Shown piece by piece: positions 48,601 through 59,889 of a stretch of 64,000 bases of DNA. Below the pieces are notes generated by a model, which saw only the letters and a program-made list of their open reading frames with translations, had not been told where the DNA came from and searched no databases. Made by a program: the position numbers and the translations under genes. Within the stretch, counting starts at the first letter, position 1, and every line of letters starts with the position of its first letter. The stretch spans positions 1,804,196 through 1,868,195 of the forward strand of contig NW_019091375.1 in the NCBI RefSeq assembly GCF_001949145.1, read 5' to 3'. The stretch is from Acanthaster planci (Eukaryota; Echinodermata; Asteroidea; Valvatida; Acanthasteridae).

Positions 48601-51600
48601 TGAATAGAAATACGGCTGACAGATGGAAGGAAACCCAAAGCAGAGTTTGGTTTCGACACTTTTGGAGACGCTTTTGCGGAACATGAGGGACATGTGGCAT
48701 TGGCGTGTGGAATGATAAAAGTCTCTTTTTTTTAATTTGTCGAATGGTAAGATTTAAATTGTCAATATTTAATGTATGTATGAACTACAATTAATGGTCA
48801 CAGTTCCTCCGTGTGGATTATATTTCACTCTGTTTCCACAGGACATGCAGAGAAAGATAGCAACAAAGCTTACAGAAACGCACGGTCTGCTCACATTTTT
48901 TCTGCACGTCGCTACTGTGAAATATTGCATTGGGAACGGAAACGCTCGAGCTACTTAGCAATAATTTGGCCGCGCGAACCATCTCACTGTGAAACGATGC
49001 TTGTCAGCACGAAAAATCGTGGGAACTGAACCAAGCAGAATCATTACTCCCTATTACCGTTAAAGGGTCATTGTAATGAGTTTTTTCTTACGGAAACCAC
49101 TTTTTGTGCACCTTTTAACTCTTCTTCAATGTATGAAAACTGTTTGAAGCATTTTGGAATTAAAGTGAAATGTAAACTTTTTTTTTTGGTTTTGTTTTTG
49201 GTTTTTTTGATAATCCACATTGACCAAGATTTCCCAGACAAGTGAGAGCGCTGTTAGTGCGATGTCCGTCAAGGAAGGCACTGTTCAGTTCGCATGTTTT
49301 ATGTTCAAATTTTGAACCCCAAATCTACGCTTTGAAAATATTCCTAACGAAAGGTTGCTCGCTGGCTTATTGCCATATATATTTCCATAAACAAATAATT
49401 TGCCAAAAGAAATGAAAATCCTCCACAGAACAGTATAAAAGCATTAGCATTGGTTCGAGCACAAATCAGTGGGATATTGATGCTGATTACATCTCAATTT
49501 TGCTCATGAATATGCAAATTCTGATTTTCATAAAGAACCTTAAAAATAAATAAAAAAAATAACTTTAAAATAATGATAAAAATGGCAAGACAAAAAAATG
49601 AAAATAAGATGAACAGAATCACAAAGGTGCATTTCTTAGGATAATGACATTGTCCCTTTGGTTTTGACATGGTCCCTTGTATGACTTGCATCAATCCAAC
49701 TCGCGAGAAGTCTCACTTCACGTCCAACCTGGACCTTGTGGCCCATGGAGATGATGGCGTTGCCCCCTCTCACACTTCTTACAAATTCAATCTGAGATTG
49801 GCAGTATATGGAACCATCGATATTTGGGCCTCATCAACGCCTTCGCCGTCTTGTATTGGAGGCGATGAGATCCTGAATAGTTCTAAAATATAATAATTTC
49901 ATTCTGACATGTTATAATTAAGGAATGAAGATGACGCGATGAAGGAAATTAAAGACTGTCATTTCTGTACCCAGAAGTTTAATTCCAAATCTCGGATAGA
50001 AAATTCATACATCTTTATCGACAAAATGAAAAGCAGTTCTCCAAAGTGACATCCCATCTGTAACTATAGCGGGATAGCAAGGCTCTTCCCCTTTTTGTAT
50101 TGAGTATTGTTCAATAAATAAACTGGATTTGCCATCTTGTGAAAGAAGGCAGTCTTGCGTTCCGCTCCCGTCCACGAACATAGGCAGTCGATATTCTTCG
50201 ATGACATGCACTTAATCCAATGAGCCCGTGATCTAAGTAAAATATGCCTGTTTTATTCTAAAATCTTTACAACAAGTGATTTCTTTATAACAGTTCACAA
50301 CATGGCTGTCAGAAAAATAAAGAAACAATGCTATCTAAATTTAACGCCCTATTTTACTTAATATCCATTTCACTCAATCTGGATAGAAGCCAACGCCTCG
50401 TGGACACCAGTAATGAAGAATATACTTCAGTGGCATCTAATACGTACAGCTCCCAGCGATGTGTAATCTGTGATATCAGATTTATCGTTCCCATTCTGTT
50501 TTTGCGCGATTAACCTTTCGACGTGCCACGAATCTTGGCTTCACACCCCAAAAACCAGCCAAATCTGGTCTTCCGTAATCGACAGAATTCATCAAAATAG
50601 GTTGTTGATTGTATTTTTGTTTCTCATGGTTCTCGAGACGGTAAAACACCGCTCCCGGAATTAATTTCTGAGGTACATATTATTGGATTTTAGGGTGATT
50701 GTAAAAATTAAATCCCCATTACTCAGGCTATGATGAACGCTCTTATTTGCACAGGACCCATTTATGGAGGGGGGCTTCTTTTAACCGATTGGTCTGATGA
50801 CAATTCCGTAAAACAGGTAGCAGCATACCACGTGCGGATGGGAGTCATTTTGACACGGACTGCCGCGGCTGATGCAACGGTTCATCAAAGAGGACCCGTA
50901 TATTTGACTTGTGAGTGGTTCATGCTGATGACGGAAAGAACCATTTAAAAACGTTCAATAAAAATAATAACGTCAAGAAAACATGAAACATCCAGTTTTG
51001 TAAATCCACCGGTGGACCAGACACCTCTTGAGATAACGAGGCCCTCATCGATACCCTCACTTCGGTCCAATGAAGCTTGCCATCTTTACTAAGAGGAGGT
51101 TTGCGGGTATTCCACGTAGACTAATTCTCTTTTATCAAAGTGGTTGTTAAGTTAAGACGATCAAGCTAAGTCTTGATACCTACTTAAGTCCTCCTAAATC
51201 CTTCAAAATGCTCCTCGGGTACACCTCAGCCCCCCTCAAGGCGGTAGAAGGCCAGACCAGTTTCCCCTTCTCTCGAAAACAGCAGAAACACTGGTTCAGT
51301 ACTGTTTGTTAATTTAAAGGTAAAGTTAAATTGTTGCTCGTTTCACAACCCACAAATCGTCCAAACGTGCACGGAAGCTCTGCGAAGTTAACGAATGCAT
51401 CAAGGATATGGAGTTACATTTTTGGAAGTTGGAGGAACACCTTGTTTAATACAGCTGTGGCTGGTCTGGGGACCACCCCAGTGCCTAAATTCAGGACCAG
51501 ACTGTGGAAGTTAAAGAGTAGGACAGAATGGAACAGACTGATCCATCAAGCCCCTCCCCGTTGTGTTCTGACCAATCACATAACCCGTGATTTATGTCCG

Positions 51601-54600
51601 GCGTGCACGCGCGTATGATGCGCGCGGCTGGAACACGCAGTGTGGCATCGGAGAAAACGTGCGCGGTGGGCTGGCCTTACTGAATCGGTCAATGTCCATT
51701 GGGTGATGGAAATAAAATATACAGAAGGTGAGAAAAAGGAAAAACTCCACCTCTTTCCGCTCTTAATAAGCCTTTTGCGAGTTAAATTTGAAAAAAAAAA
51801 AACATCTGCCACACCGAATATCTTATTGCACATTAACAAAACAATTTGAATTCCCCAATTAAAAGACCCTGTTGCTATGCCTAGTGATTTGGGGTAAGCT
51901 TTTCATAGCGACCACAATCTCTGGAATGGACTGGTTCCTTTGTGCCCTTCTTATCCATTGGAAAAAGTGTATTGTTGCAAGACGTCTCTTAAGTAACTAA
52001 GCAAAAGCTTGCCCAGATTCACGAGGTACGGCCTGTAGCCTCTGTGTTTTTAGTATGGAGAATTCATATTGTCATGTTCACATGAATACCAAATTATATT
52101 TAACTGGCAAAAGGCTTTCCAGTGTAGACTTCGGCCTTAAGGAGCGAGTTTCATTGCACATTGGTAAGAGCTTGTATAGAGAAATTTCCCGATTTTTCAT
52201 GTGAAAATTAGCTAAAGTCCTTGACGTTATTTTTGCTTATCGCTGTCAAAAATTGACACAGTTCCTGAGAAAAGTATGTCTACATTAATGTAATCAAAGC
52301 GACAAAGAGACATTACTTTGCAAGGTTTGAAAGGCTTAATCTCAAGGAAAATGTGCATGGGGGAATCTGTCTTGGTTCTATAAGGGTCAACTGTGCGTAG
52401 ATTACCCGTCTGTTTCCCTTTATAAAAACATTAATGTCTCTGAGAATGTCCATGACGGGTAATGGTCGACATTCAGTAAAAACGAAGGCTCAATGCAAAG
52501 CCAATAACACAACGTTGGCGGTACGCCACCGTTTTCTGTAAAAAAAAAAAAGATTTAAAAAAGGAAATAAATAAGAAACGACGCGCCGGACAATGCAATC
52601 ACTGTTACACTGCGCCCATTGTGGGAAGAAAAAAACTTAATTTCACATGCTTTTAAGCTTGTAGCTGCTGATAATTACGCCGAAACGCCATTAAGGAACA
52701 AGCGAAGTGCAATTCTAACGCTCGACTCCCCTGTTCCTTCTTATTTAATCACAGCCCCGCTTCTTCCCGTGCCAGCATTAAGGTCCATCACCAATCAAAG
52801 CGGTTTTGAACGTGGCAAAACGCTGCCTCGAAATAATTCAAAATCCCCGTCTTGCCTTTTATCTCATGTTATCGCGTGGAAAATTCAAAGCTCTGAAAAT
52901 ATAATAATCGGATAACCTGGCTGCAGGAATGATATCACCCCTTCAAACATAAACTTGACTAGTGTTGGAAAACTTAGTTTGTCAGCGGGAGACTTATGGA
53001 AGAAAATCAGGACAAGACTTCCTTCCTTCCCTTTGAGCCAAAACAAAATCACGCTGGTAAAAGTGCCAGCATATCAACGCTTTTGCCATCTGTGTTTAAC
53101 ATGAATCAATTAATCACGCAGAACATGGATTAGAGGGGGTATCTTACAGCTGTGCGTTTTCATGGTAAAATAATGAAGCGTGGACAAATACACCTTTTCA
53201 TTTCATTTTGAGCCGATTGTGCGCGAGTCACTTAAAGAAGCTCCACGTTGTTTTCTGTGTTTGCTCGTTTTTGTAAATCAAAAACCTTCTTGGTCCCGAA
53301 AAATAAGATTTCCACGCAAGCGAAAAAAAATTATAAGATACTTCTTTACGTCCAAAATTACAGTTCCAGCAGAGAGTTATTAAAACCATTGCCTCCAATT
53401 GGTTATTTCCTTCTAGGAATGACTCATTGCTGAATTTCCGATCAGGTAGGATTTACTGCACAATGCTCCAACCATCTGGGCTGTTTCTTAGTTCAAATAA
53501 CAAATTTTGTGTTACTTGGTTAACGGAACAACTGTTTCAGACTAGCACTATTTTGCTGTGAAGGAGACAGAACCACTATAATGCTATGGTATGTAACAGC
53601 CACAAAATGCGCTCTGTAAGATTAACAAGAATTATCTTCGTGAAAATGCAAGCCCCGCAGGGTTGACGTACGTAACACTTAGTAATTGTATTTTTTACAA
53701 ACCGTGACACCGAGTGAAAAACGATTTTATGTGAAATACAGGAAAATACGGCAGCAACATTTCTGATACAAAATATGGTATAAACGAATCGTGAACGTCG
53801 GTTGCTTTTTGTCTCAACTTGTAAACAACTGAACTTGGCTGTAACCAGATCTGTTGAAAGATTTTTTCTCCGTCTGGAAGATAAATGACACCATTTGACA
53901 GCTGTGCAAAACTTCCAAAACCAGTTTATCTGTTTTTCCCATTACGCCCACCGTTGGAGAACGTCATACACTGTTATTTCCCAGAAGGAAATCCGCATGG
54001 CAGCTCGAACATTCTCCATGGAACGACTGGATGCCAAATATTGCCTCTCCTTTACTCATCAAGCTATTTAAAACTTATGACTTTGCGCTTCATCAAAGAA
54101 ATTAAAGATAAAAAGCATTCTCTTATGCCCAAGAATATGTCATCCTTTTCCCCCAAAGGTTTCTATTCACAAGGAGCGTGGGTGATACTGCAACCTGTGA
54201 AGAATGATACATCACACAGCAAAAATCTGGCACATTGCCGAACTTGAAAAAGCATCAAAGAATGCTCGAAGCTCTTTTTCCCTAGGGGATCACTGATCTC
54301 GGGCATTCTGCTTGGATGAGCACCGCTACGTGATTCCTTAAGGAACCGTCGTCCTCTTTTGCAAACAGGATTTGTCAGGCTCGAAAATAAATCTAGGGAA
54401 TTTAAAATTTGAATCACAATATTGATTGCTGCAGAGCTTCGGAGTTCTTTGGTATAGCCATTCATGGAAAATGTATAAGACATTTACCGACCGACTCACC
54501 GAACGTCTGACCCACCTACCGACAAGCGCAGGCTGGCGCTTGACTGAACCAGCCCACTCGACCCAACTGACAAAAGATCACAAAAGACGTCACCACTTTT

Positions 54601-54787
54601 TTAAAAAAATCATCTTCAACTGTGTGCGTTGTGTTCTTAGCTCAAGGATCTCACAATGACCTGTTTGTGTTTTGCACCTTTTGGGTGGGGTGCGGGTAAT
54701 TGTCCCAATTTCTCAAAGATTCGCAGCGTTCCTGTAGAAAGATCGAACCGGGAATAAACATTCTTAAAGAGCGACCACGTCGTGATG

Positions 54788-54795
54788 TATATAAG
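54788..54795 (+). promoter_or_regulatory. TATA-like box of a possible alternative promoter
   Basis: TATATAAG is followed about 30 bp later by a GC-rich, CpG-dense stretch (TGCGCGCGCGCGCCGACG at 54859-54877). A possible donor GACCAGAG|GTATAG lies near 55096. Position inside the long intron, 2.5 kb before the signal-peptide exon, would suit an alternative first exon. The same stretch is open for 148 codons in one frame, without a recognisable domain. Confidence 0.3.
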
Positions 54796-55883
54796 CGAGG
54801 CACGTTCCCTCAACTCTTTCTCCGTCCGCAGGGAATCGAAGAGCGGAGCGGCTTTTCGGCTGCGCGCGCGCGCCGACGACATGCGGTGTCAAAATTCTCC
54901 ATTATACGAGAGGGAAACTCACCGGCCACGTATGAACACAGTGTCGAGTTGCAGCCCTGGGGGAGAGGTTGGGGCTTATTGTTTTTAGCACCTCGTGGTG
55001 CGGCCGCTGGGACCCTGAAGAAATTATCTGCGTCACCAGATAGCATCCAAAAAAGGATTTCCCATGCACTTGGGGTCCCTCAATTGACCAGAGGTATAGG
55101 TTCGCGCGTTGCTCCATCGCGCACACGCCATTGTGGCAATTTTTGATGTTTCTTATTGAACCACTGCGTTAAGCCTGCGTGCAAGCGCATTTAATGTGCC
55201 ATTTAGCAGGCTAGTTTTCGCAGAAAGGTGAGGTTTCTGAAATGCCCCCGCCTTTCCTCACGGCGAGGCAAGCGCTATGTAATTCCGATATAATTATACG
55301 GTTTGTCAGATTGAGTAACACGCCCCTGTCTCCTGTTAAATAGACTCCAAGGGCTAATGTTATGATGAGCATAATTTACACTCGCCAAGAGCAGGACATG
55401 ACACAACCAAACACAGAAAAGCTGTTTCGTGTTTATCCAACTTAACACTTCCGAGAGGGTTAATGTGATAGAAGCGCTGATGAAAATGGCTCTGGTTTCG
55501 CAAGAGAGTCTGATTACCACAAAAAGGAATCCAGCCAGCCAAGCTCCCCACACTTTTTAATGACCAATTACCATGCAGGATGTTTAAGAAACGGGCACTG
55601 GGGAAACCACAGATGAACATTACTTGCAGCTGAGGAGGCGTGAATTATCGATGAGGCCGGCGTGTAACATGAACGCTGCAACACCGCCGCGTTGGTTAGT
55701 GCCGCGAGACACTCATGAATTGTTAAAGTCAAATAAATTTGGCGGGGCTGAGGTGGGCTGCCCTGTAGTGGGCGGGGTTTGAGGGACGGTGTTTATTAAC
55801 CGTAGCTTGTTCTGACTCTTTCATTCTACTCTGAAAACTTGAAAGATAATACGTTTGAAATGAGGAAGGAAGGTTTCATAATA

Positions 55884-55951
55884 TGGGCGACTCAAAATAG
55901 TGCGCCTCCAAGAGTTTACAACGCCCTATTGTGAATCGCTCGTATCCTGTA
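55884..55951. mobile_element. MITE copy, CGGGCGATTCACAATAGTG family (internally deleted)
   Basis: Starts ATGGGCGACTCAAAATAG, TGCGCCTCCAAGAGTTT and passes directly into CTATTGTGAATCGCTCGTAT, the inverse of the start. Only about 70 bp remain, so almost the whole centre has been lost. Confidence 0.8.
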
Positions 55952-57094
55952 TTTATTTTCTATTCCTTGCCTGATTACATTTTTAGGAAGAGATAAATTC
56001 AAAATAAAAATACGGATTTGTCATTTTTTTACAACTGAAACAAATATGAAAATCATTTATTCTCACAGTTACCTCTTTCCCCCAGGCTGTCAATGTTGCG
56101 TAACATGTCTTAGAGTTGAATTTAGCTCCGTGTAATTGTGTTCTTGGAGGGAATCGGATAGTATTTCTGAGGAAGCCTTTCCATCAGTACCCAATACTGT
56201 CAATAAGGGAATGGTCAAGCGGTAATTACCATTCAGAGTTGAAATTCTTTGTTGGGATGGCCCTCGACGCGAGAACAAAGTTTCACCTAAACCCCCCCTT
56301 TGCAAATGTAAGACTTGCTCCGGAAGTGGTACAACAAATGATACGGCAAACTGTACAAAGTAATTGTGGATCAAGGCAAGTGTTTGCCCTGGGAGGTTTT
56401 CTTGTATGCTTCCAGATTGCCTCGTTCCAAGAGGTGATTCCTGAAAGTTAGTTTTCAATTTGGGGCAGCAAATGAGACCAAAAGGAGTCTGGCATCCGCT
56501 GAATTGATCATGACAGAATGCAGCTTTAGGACCAGTGTTGACCAAGCCAGTAATTTGGGTTAACTAAACAAGGCCCACGTTGGGAACCACCATTGCTGGT
56601 AAGAAAAAAAGCTGGGTACTATTGGCGGTAAGAGTGAATTGCTAGAAGAAACCGTGACTTTATAGCGAGAGCTAACAGTCATGAAGAGATATAATAACAG
56701 TACTGCAATTACAACCTTGACAGACTTCAGCAACAACATAGTTACTATCTGGAGCTAAACCATCAATTAAACGGTGACAAAATCCTTAGAAACGTAGTCT
56801 TTGTTATCTTCAGTTAGATTTCAGTTAGCTGTCTGTCAAATATTCACTAAAACGTACCAGCCATAACCTCTGAAACGCAACAACTAGTCCAGTGGTGCCT
56901 AACGCCATCAACTTTAACGATGACAACAAAGATGCCGACAGAAAAAAAAAACCAAAATTGGCCTGAAAGGAACCGAGACAGCATCGAAAACCTTCGTAGG
57001 AAATATGCTAATCGGCGCACATTTACTTTTGCTCCTCTAAATTTCACCAGTAAAGAACGATAATGTTGATCTTTGAATCTTTGAAGTGACAATT

Positions 57095-57258
57095 AATACG
57101 GGCGAATCATAATAGTGCGCCACCAAGAGTTTGCAACGCGTTGGCTAATCGCGCAAAATCTGTCGACCCTTTCCAAACGGGCATTGAGTCGACAGCTTTG
57201 TCGCATTGTGATTGGCCAACGTGTTGCAAACTCTTGGTGGCGCACTATTGTGAAATGA
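57095..57258. mobile_element. MITE copy, CGGGCGATTCACAATAGTG family (both arms)
   Basis: The left arm has ATACGGGCGAATCATAATAG, TGCGCCACCAAGAGTTTGC and AACGCGTTGGC. The right arm, inverted, has GGCCAACGTGTTGCAAAC, TCTTGGTGGCGCACTATTG. The arms are about 50 bp, around a centre with GTCGACCCTTT and GTCGACAGC. Its right end lies only about 45 bp before the acceptor of the signal-peptide exon. Confidence 0.9.
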
Positions 57259-57305
57259 CCGCACTGGCATCACAATATACCCCGATTCTTTTCCACCGAC
57301 AGATC

Positions 57306-58734
57306 ATGAAGGCAACTTGCATCCTTTGTGCCGTCGTGCTTGTCCTGCTTGTTGATTTCCTTTCACAGACTTGCGCAGATGACTCGACCGAGGTAAGCAT
57401 GCGCTAAAAGGTTCATCTCTAAACCTATAAACAGAATCGTTTCGAATGCAATCAGACGGTAGGTGATATCCATCAAGTATCGTGCAAGCAGAAATAAATC
57501 GCGTCCATGCACGATCGTCATGCCACGTAGTGTACAATTATGAACAATTTGTAAGCAGAGATTTTGAGTGATATTTCTTATATAGATGTCACAAGGTATT
57601 TTAGTCACACACAGTGTTGATAGAAACAAGTTACCGTACAACTTTCGTAAAGCATAACGTTTTAGCTCTAGCCGCACTGTTTCGCCACCATTTTCCAAAA
57701 TGCCACATGGCTTAAGACCGGTTTAAATTTGGCGCCAAAGCCAACACGGAGGCAAGTTTGTGACGTCAGATCAAACACTGGCGCTGCGAATTCGTAAAAG
57801 TTGAACATATTTCCACTCGAGCAAGATTTCAGTGGAAAGGTTGGTGACGTCAAATTTGTTTTGCTTTTGTGAATTGGCCTTATGCGCATGTTGGATTGCC
57901 ACTGTAATTATTTATTTTTTTTCCACACAGGAGGCATCACCGGCTTGGCTAGCAGGCAACAGAAAGTTCCGTAAGTTTGTTTTGTTTTGTTTTTGTGTCG
58001 TTTTTACGCGAATTCAAAATTAGTCTCATGGACTCTTTATTGAGTAAAATGTTAACAAATTATTTGCAAGCCCTAAAACAACTGGTGAGCCCAGAATGAT
58101 CATTTCCTAATATTTTGACATTTGTTTTGAAATCTTACTGGAGTCAATTCTCCGTCATCAAATAGAATCAATGCATTTCGCGGACTCGCATAACGCCAAC
58201 TTGAGTTGAATGCAAACCACTCAATACTATGTTACCTGATTAGCCTGCGACACTTTGGTTGGCGCATACAACTTGAAGCCAATTTTACGAAATTACCTAC
58301 TGCTCATGCATCACAGGTGTTTTCAGAGAATAATCCAATGAAAAAGTCGAGTTCGTATAGATTACCAAAGTGAATACGTCACAGGCATAATTTATTTTAT
58401 GTGTGATAGACATCAACGCTATGACCTGCGCGTGAAGCTACACGCGCGTAATCCATTCGTTTGCACTTCACTTCCTGTTCAAATGACGTCACAGCTCGGA
58501 GCTCTGTAGAGGTCATTGGACGCAGAAGGTGATTAGGTCAAATTGACAGTTCTCAGGACTCGATTTTCTTTTCCTTTGTGGTCACTGCTGCAGATGGCCT
58601 TGATCAATTTCAAAAACGATGGGGAGGGAGACACATTCGACCCCAGGGACGTGTCCCAAGAGCGTATGGTAAGTGACTCTAGGGCCAATCAATATCCTCC
58701 CTCACTTTGACAAAAGATGGGTTGAAACGAATGC

Positions 58735-58802
<68 letters not shown>

Positions 58803-59786
58803 ACAACAACAGCAGCAGCAGCAACAACAACAACAACAGCCACAACAAACAACAACTGTGAAAAAAAAACACAACTAACGACAATGACAGCAGCAACAGA
58901 AGAAACAGGAGCATCAGCAACCGTAGCAGTAACAACAACTACAGCAATAGCAGGGACAACATGGAACCAAAACAACCAAAAACAAACGAGGCACACAAAA
59001 CAACAACAAGTAATGGCATGAATGAACCGAAACTTCAACACCTCAACTTTCAACATTGCCGTCTGATTAGTAGCAGTAATTAGCGTCAGCAAAGCAATAC
59101 TAGTTACAGCCCAGCAACACCCAATGTAGTGGCAATAGCTCGTAGCACACAGGGAGCAACATTTCTTCAAGGGCCCACACATAAACAATTTCTGTTTAAA
59201 TAAAATGCAATACTAGTAGATGGTTTCGTCGTGAATGGGGGCGGGTTAGTGTCCCAAGTGATCCTTATTTTAATTTTGATGAATGATGCCGCATCTGAGG
59301 AGTTAACGCTTTTGCAAATCTGCATATTTTGAGAAAAAGGCTGATCTCAGATAATATACTAATCCAAGCACTAAAGTTATCTTATCGGCACAATTTTCCC
59401 GAAATCTGGATATCTTGCTGTGCAAATTTTAGTTTTAATTTATGATAAAGTGTAACCACTAATAGTGTTCTGAAAATATTTTTATTGAGCAAAATTTGGT
59501 TTTACAATCAACCTCTATGACAGAAACCTTCTTCCTAGAATGGCAAAACTGCAACACCGTCTCTATACATCAGGGGCAAACACGTCTAAAGTTGTTTTAA
59601 ACATTGGATTTTTTTATTACAGAAATCCAAAAGCGATCCAAAAGGTTTTCCTACATTCAAGATCAGCAAAATTGCAACAGAATTTGTCTCCCAATAGAAT
59701 TTAGGTCGTGGTCCGTTAAAACTAATATTTCGAATTCTCCTATTTTTATTTCCCATTTGGTTGTAAATATTTCGATTCTAAAGTGA
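57306..59786 (+). CDS. Neuropeptide/prohormone-like precursor, at least three coding exons
   Basis: Supported coding exons are 57306-57392 (phase 0 end, donor GAG|GTAAGC), 57931-57970 (acceptor TTTCCACACAG, donor TTCC|GTAAGT) and 58594-58668 (acceptor CACTGCTGCAG, donor TATG|GTAAGT); a fourth, 59623-59786, is tentative. Joined in phase, they give MKATCILCAVVLVLLVDFL as a signal peptide with cleavage likely after QTCA, an acidic stretch, SPAWLAGNRKF, HGLDQFQKR, then WGGRHIRPQGRVPRAY. The KR before WGG is a good convertase site. WGGRHIRPQGR aligns by eye with the end of human prolactin-releasing peptide (NPAWYASRGIRPVGRF, recalled from memory), sharing W, R, IRP and GR, but the usual RF-Gly amidation end is missing. 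Three consecutive in-phase consensus junctions make the gene model strong and the family assignment weak. The start ATG is the first after the acceptor. Confidence 0.65.
58356..58511. mobile_element. MITE copy 2, CATAGAGTACCGAAGTG family (diverged)
   Basis: TATAGATTACCAAAGTG, GAATACGTCACAGGC, GCGCGTGAAGCTACACGCG and TCCATTCGTTTGCAC are collinear with the element at 37449-37599. The right end (TGACGTCACAGCTCGGAGC) is more diverged. It lies in the intron just before the WGGRHIRP exon. Confidence 0.82.
58733..58803. repeat. (CAA)n microsatellite
   Basis: About 23 uninterrupted CAA units begin 65 nt after the exon end at 58668. The poly-Gln, poly-Thr, poly-Cys and poly-Val frames here are artefacts. 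Confidence 0.97.
58804..59030. repeat. Degenerate CAA/CAG tract next to the microsatellite
   Basis: CAACAGCAGCAG, ACAACAACAG, CAACCGTAGCAG and similar words decay away from the pure CAA run over about 220 bp. Confidence 0.75.
59623..59786 (+). CDS. Tentative terminal exon of the plus-strand precursor
   Basis: An acceptor TTTTTTTATTACAG at 59622 is followed by a frame that fits the preceding phase 1 junction: EIQKRSKRFSYIQ, then DQQNCNRICLP, running to TGA at 59784. It starts with two clustered basic sites (KR, SKR) and contains one CxxxC pair, as a prohormone tail might. Against it, the exon is AT-rich and its last 25 residues look like translated intron. A second phase-compatible frame begins near 60031 (AKGDHRQTLECII) with a poorer acceptor. 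The true last exon may be either, or lie beyond the window. Confidence 0.35.
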
Positions 59787-59854
59787 GGCAGGTGCCTGGA
59801 TATGACATGTCAATGTTTTGAGTAAACACCTCGAAAAGTGCCTGGGATACAGTT

Positions 59855-59887
59855 AAAAAAAACAAAACAAAACAAAACAAAACAAAC
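59855..59887. repeat. (AAAAC)n short tandem repeat
   Basis: Five to six AAAAC units in an A-rich context, preceded by GTTAAAAAAAAC. Confidence 0.9.
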
Positions 59888-59889
59888 CG

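Larger units (their letters stand above)
45683..57302 (+). other. Long putative first intron
   Basis: Bounded by the donor GTATGT at 45683 and an acceptor ending TTTTCCACCGACAG at 57302. No coding exon was supported inside on either strand, although frames of 148-151 codons occur at 54700-55146 and 56545-56090. It contains MITE copies at 55884-55951 and 57095-57258 and a GC-rich island at 54780-55145. AT-rich blocks such as 47080-47300 and 48400-48620 lack repeat structure and may be regulatory. Confidence 0.45.

Noticed and set aside
54700-55146. 148-codon open frame on the plus strand
   Set aside because: It runs through a CpG-rich island where stops are rare, contains Arg/Ala runs typical of translated GC-rich DNA, and has no domain I recognise. 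Kept only as a possible promoter region.
56090-56545. 151-codon minus-strand frame, with a 111-codon frame opposite
   Set aside because: Both strands are open over the same stretch, there is no recognisable motif, signal peptide or splice context, and it lies inside a putative intron.
58673-59188. Poly-Gln, poly-Thr and poly-Cys/Val 'proteins'
   Set aside because: These are the frames of the (CAA)n microsatellite and its degenerate flank.
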